NCBI GenBank assembly: GCA_030656535.1
Contig: JAUSPL010000082.1
Span: 1-6,478 of the forward strand
Origin: Gemmobacter sp.
GTDB taxonomy: Bacteria > Pseudomonadota > Alphaproteobacteria > Rhodobacterales > Rhodobacteraceae
DNA length: 6,478 bases
Direction of reading: 5' to 3'
Shown here: positions 5,362 to 6,478 of the stretch, one piece after another
Numbering within the stretch: position 1 is the stretch's first letter
Layout: every line of letters begins with the position of its first letter
Made by a program: the position numbers and the translations under genes
The notes under the pieces: generated by a model
The model's database searches: none
What the model was told of the DNA's origin: nothing
What the model saw: only the letters and a program-made list of their open reading frames with translations

Positions 5362-6478
5362 ATGACGGATGAATTCGCCCAAGGTACCGAGCGCACGCTT
5401 GACCCCGAGGATTGGGAGGGGATGCGCAAACTGGCGCACCGGATGGTCGATGACGGCATCGCCCGGCTGCAGGGTCTGCGCGATGGCCCGGTATGGCAGC
5501 CCATGCCGCAGGACATGCGGGTGGCGTTCGATGGGCCTGTGCCCTTTGGGCCGGAACCGCTTGAGGATGTCTATGCCGATGTGATGGCCCATGTCATGCC
5601 GCACGCGATGGGCAATATCCATCCGCGTTTCTGGGCCTGGTATATGGGGGCGGGCAATCTGACGGGAGCGCTGGGTGATTTTCTGGCCGCGATCGACGGG
5701 TCCAACCTGGGCGGCGGGGATACCGGCGCCAATCTGGTGGACCGGCAGGTGACAGACTGGCTGCGCCAGATGATGGGCTTTCCCGCAAGCGCAAGCGGTA
5801 CGCTGGTCAGTGGCGGGTCGATGGCCAATATCATCGGGCTGATGGCGGCGCGCAATGCCATGGCCGGGGTTGACCTGCACCACGCGGGTTTGACCGACAT
5901 GACCCGGCACCTGCGGTTCTACGCCTCGGATCAGGTTCACAACTGCCACATGAAGGCGATGAACCTGCTGGGGCTTGGGGCCAAGGCGCTGTGCCGCATC
6001 CGCTCGGACGCGAATTTCCAGATGGATGTGCCCGCCCTGCGGGCCGCGATTGCGGCGGACCGGGCCTACGGGCTTACGCCTGCCTGTGTGATCGCCACAG
6101 CTGGGACCACCAATACCGGGGCCATCGACGATTTGACGGCACTGGCCGATCTGTGCCGTGACGAGGGTCTGTGGCTGCATGTCGATGGCTGTATCGGTGC
6201 CCTGCTGCGGATCGCGCCCGAAAACCGTCATCTGGTGGATGGGATCGAGCGGGCAGAGTCGCTCGCGCTGGACCTGCACAAGGGGTTGCACGCGCCCTTC
6301 GACGTGGGCTGCGCCCTGCTCCGGGATCGCCGGGTGCATCGCCAGACTTTTGCGGAGACCGCCGAATATCTCCAGACCACCACGCGCGGGCTGGCGGCGG
6401 CAGAGTTCCTGCACGACTACACCCTTGAAACCTCGCGCGGGTTCCGGGCGTTGAAAATCTGGATGATGCTGCGTCACC
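5362..6478 (+). CDS. Group II PLP-dependent amino-acid decarboxylase (partial, 3' end outside window)
   Basis: The first 372 residues of a fold-type I PLP decarboxylase of the aromatic amino acid/glutamate/cysteine sulfinate decarboxylase superfamily, which removes the alpha-carboxylate of an amino acid to give an amine and CO2. Seen: HPRFWAWYMGAGNLTGALGD (87-106); GFPASASGTLVSGGSMANII (139-158), the PLP phosphate region; SDQVHNCHMKA with ring-stacking H193; ATAGTTNTGAIDD (245-257); HVDG with D275, the ligand of the pyridine nitrogen; and DLHKGLHAPFDVG with Schiff-base lysine K307. Homologues usually have HK followed by Trp and HVDAA or HVDGA followed by an aromatic; here these are HKG and HVDGCIG. 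Members are generally 450-500 residues, so roughly 100 or more are missing beyond the edge. No signal peptide is seen. Substrate specificity cannot be deduced; proximity to a cysteine synthase hints at a cysteine-derived or beta-substituted alanine substrate. Confidence 0.88.
   Translation, partial: MTDEFAQGTERTLDPEDWEGMRKLAHRMVDDGIARLQGLRDGPVWQPMPQDMRVAFDGPVPFGPEPLEDVYADVMAHVMPHAMGNIHPRFWAWYMGAGNLTGALGDFLAAIDGSNLGGGDTGANLVDRQVTDWLRQMMGFPASASGTLVSGGSMANIIGLMAARNAMAGVDLHHAGLTDMTRHLRFYASDQVHNCHMKAMNLLGLGAKALCRIRSDANFQMDVPALRAAIAADRAYGLTPACVIATAGTTNTGAIDDLTALADLCRDEGLWLHVDGCIGALLRIAPENRHLVDGIERAESLALDLHKGLHAPFDVGCALLRDRRVHRQTFAETAEYLQTTTRGLAAAEFLHDYTLETSRGFRALKIWMMLRH

Noticed and set aside
4993..6477. 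494-codon open frame on the minus strand
   Set aside because: It lies antisense to the clearly recognisable PLP decarboxylase, its translation is rich in Arg, His, Pro and Gln with no family motif, and such frames are common opposite GC-rich genes.
1..6478. CRISPR arrays, tRNA or rRNA genes
   Set aside because: No spaced identical repeats, cloverleaf-like segment or rRNA-like sequence was seen on either strand.

Overview
The window looks like a piece of a GC-rich alphaproteobacterial chromosome, probably Rhodobacteraceae-like. I infer this from the base composition, the strong G/C preference at third codon positions, and the style of the CysK and decarboxylase sequences; no marker gene fixes the taxon. 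It has a decayed mobile-element zone on the left (1 to about 1530) and an intact gene cluster on the right (1759 to the end).

Left zone. A short reading frame that may be the tail of an upstream gene ends at 57. From about 65 to 1228 lies an IS481-family element whose transposase (plus strand, GTG at 121) is recognisable almost to its C-terminus but is broken by several frameshifts. It runs directly into about 150 bp that read like an internal piece of a tripartite tricarboxylate transporter large subunit (TctA). This is followed by a second, inverted copy of the first ~147 bp of the same IS type (1525 down to 1379). The transporter scrap is therefore pinned between two oppositely facing IS remnants. 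From 1526 to 1758 I see no gene, only a hairpin suited to ending the minus-strand regulator gene.

Right zone. A regulator on the minus strand (1759-3309; winged helix, TolB-like domain, TPR repeats, no membrane segment) is divergent from a plus-strand cluster. The cluster encodes a small cupin (3460-3822), a CysK-type cysteine synthase (3887-4966), a poorly understood 395-bp gap that may hold a small cysteine-containing ORF (5060-5311), and a group II PLP-dependent amino-acid decarboxylase (5362 to beyond the window). The regulator has a perfect extended -10 element that ends seven bases before its ATG, which predicts a leaderless mRNA. A 12-bp palindrome abuts that promoter.

How the genes may work together (inference). 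A beta-replacement enzyme, a fold-type I decarboxylase and a cupin under one divergent regulator suggest a small cassette that builds or remodels a cysteine-like amino acid and decarboxylates it to an amine. The substrate cannot be read from the sequence.
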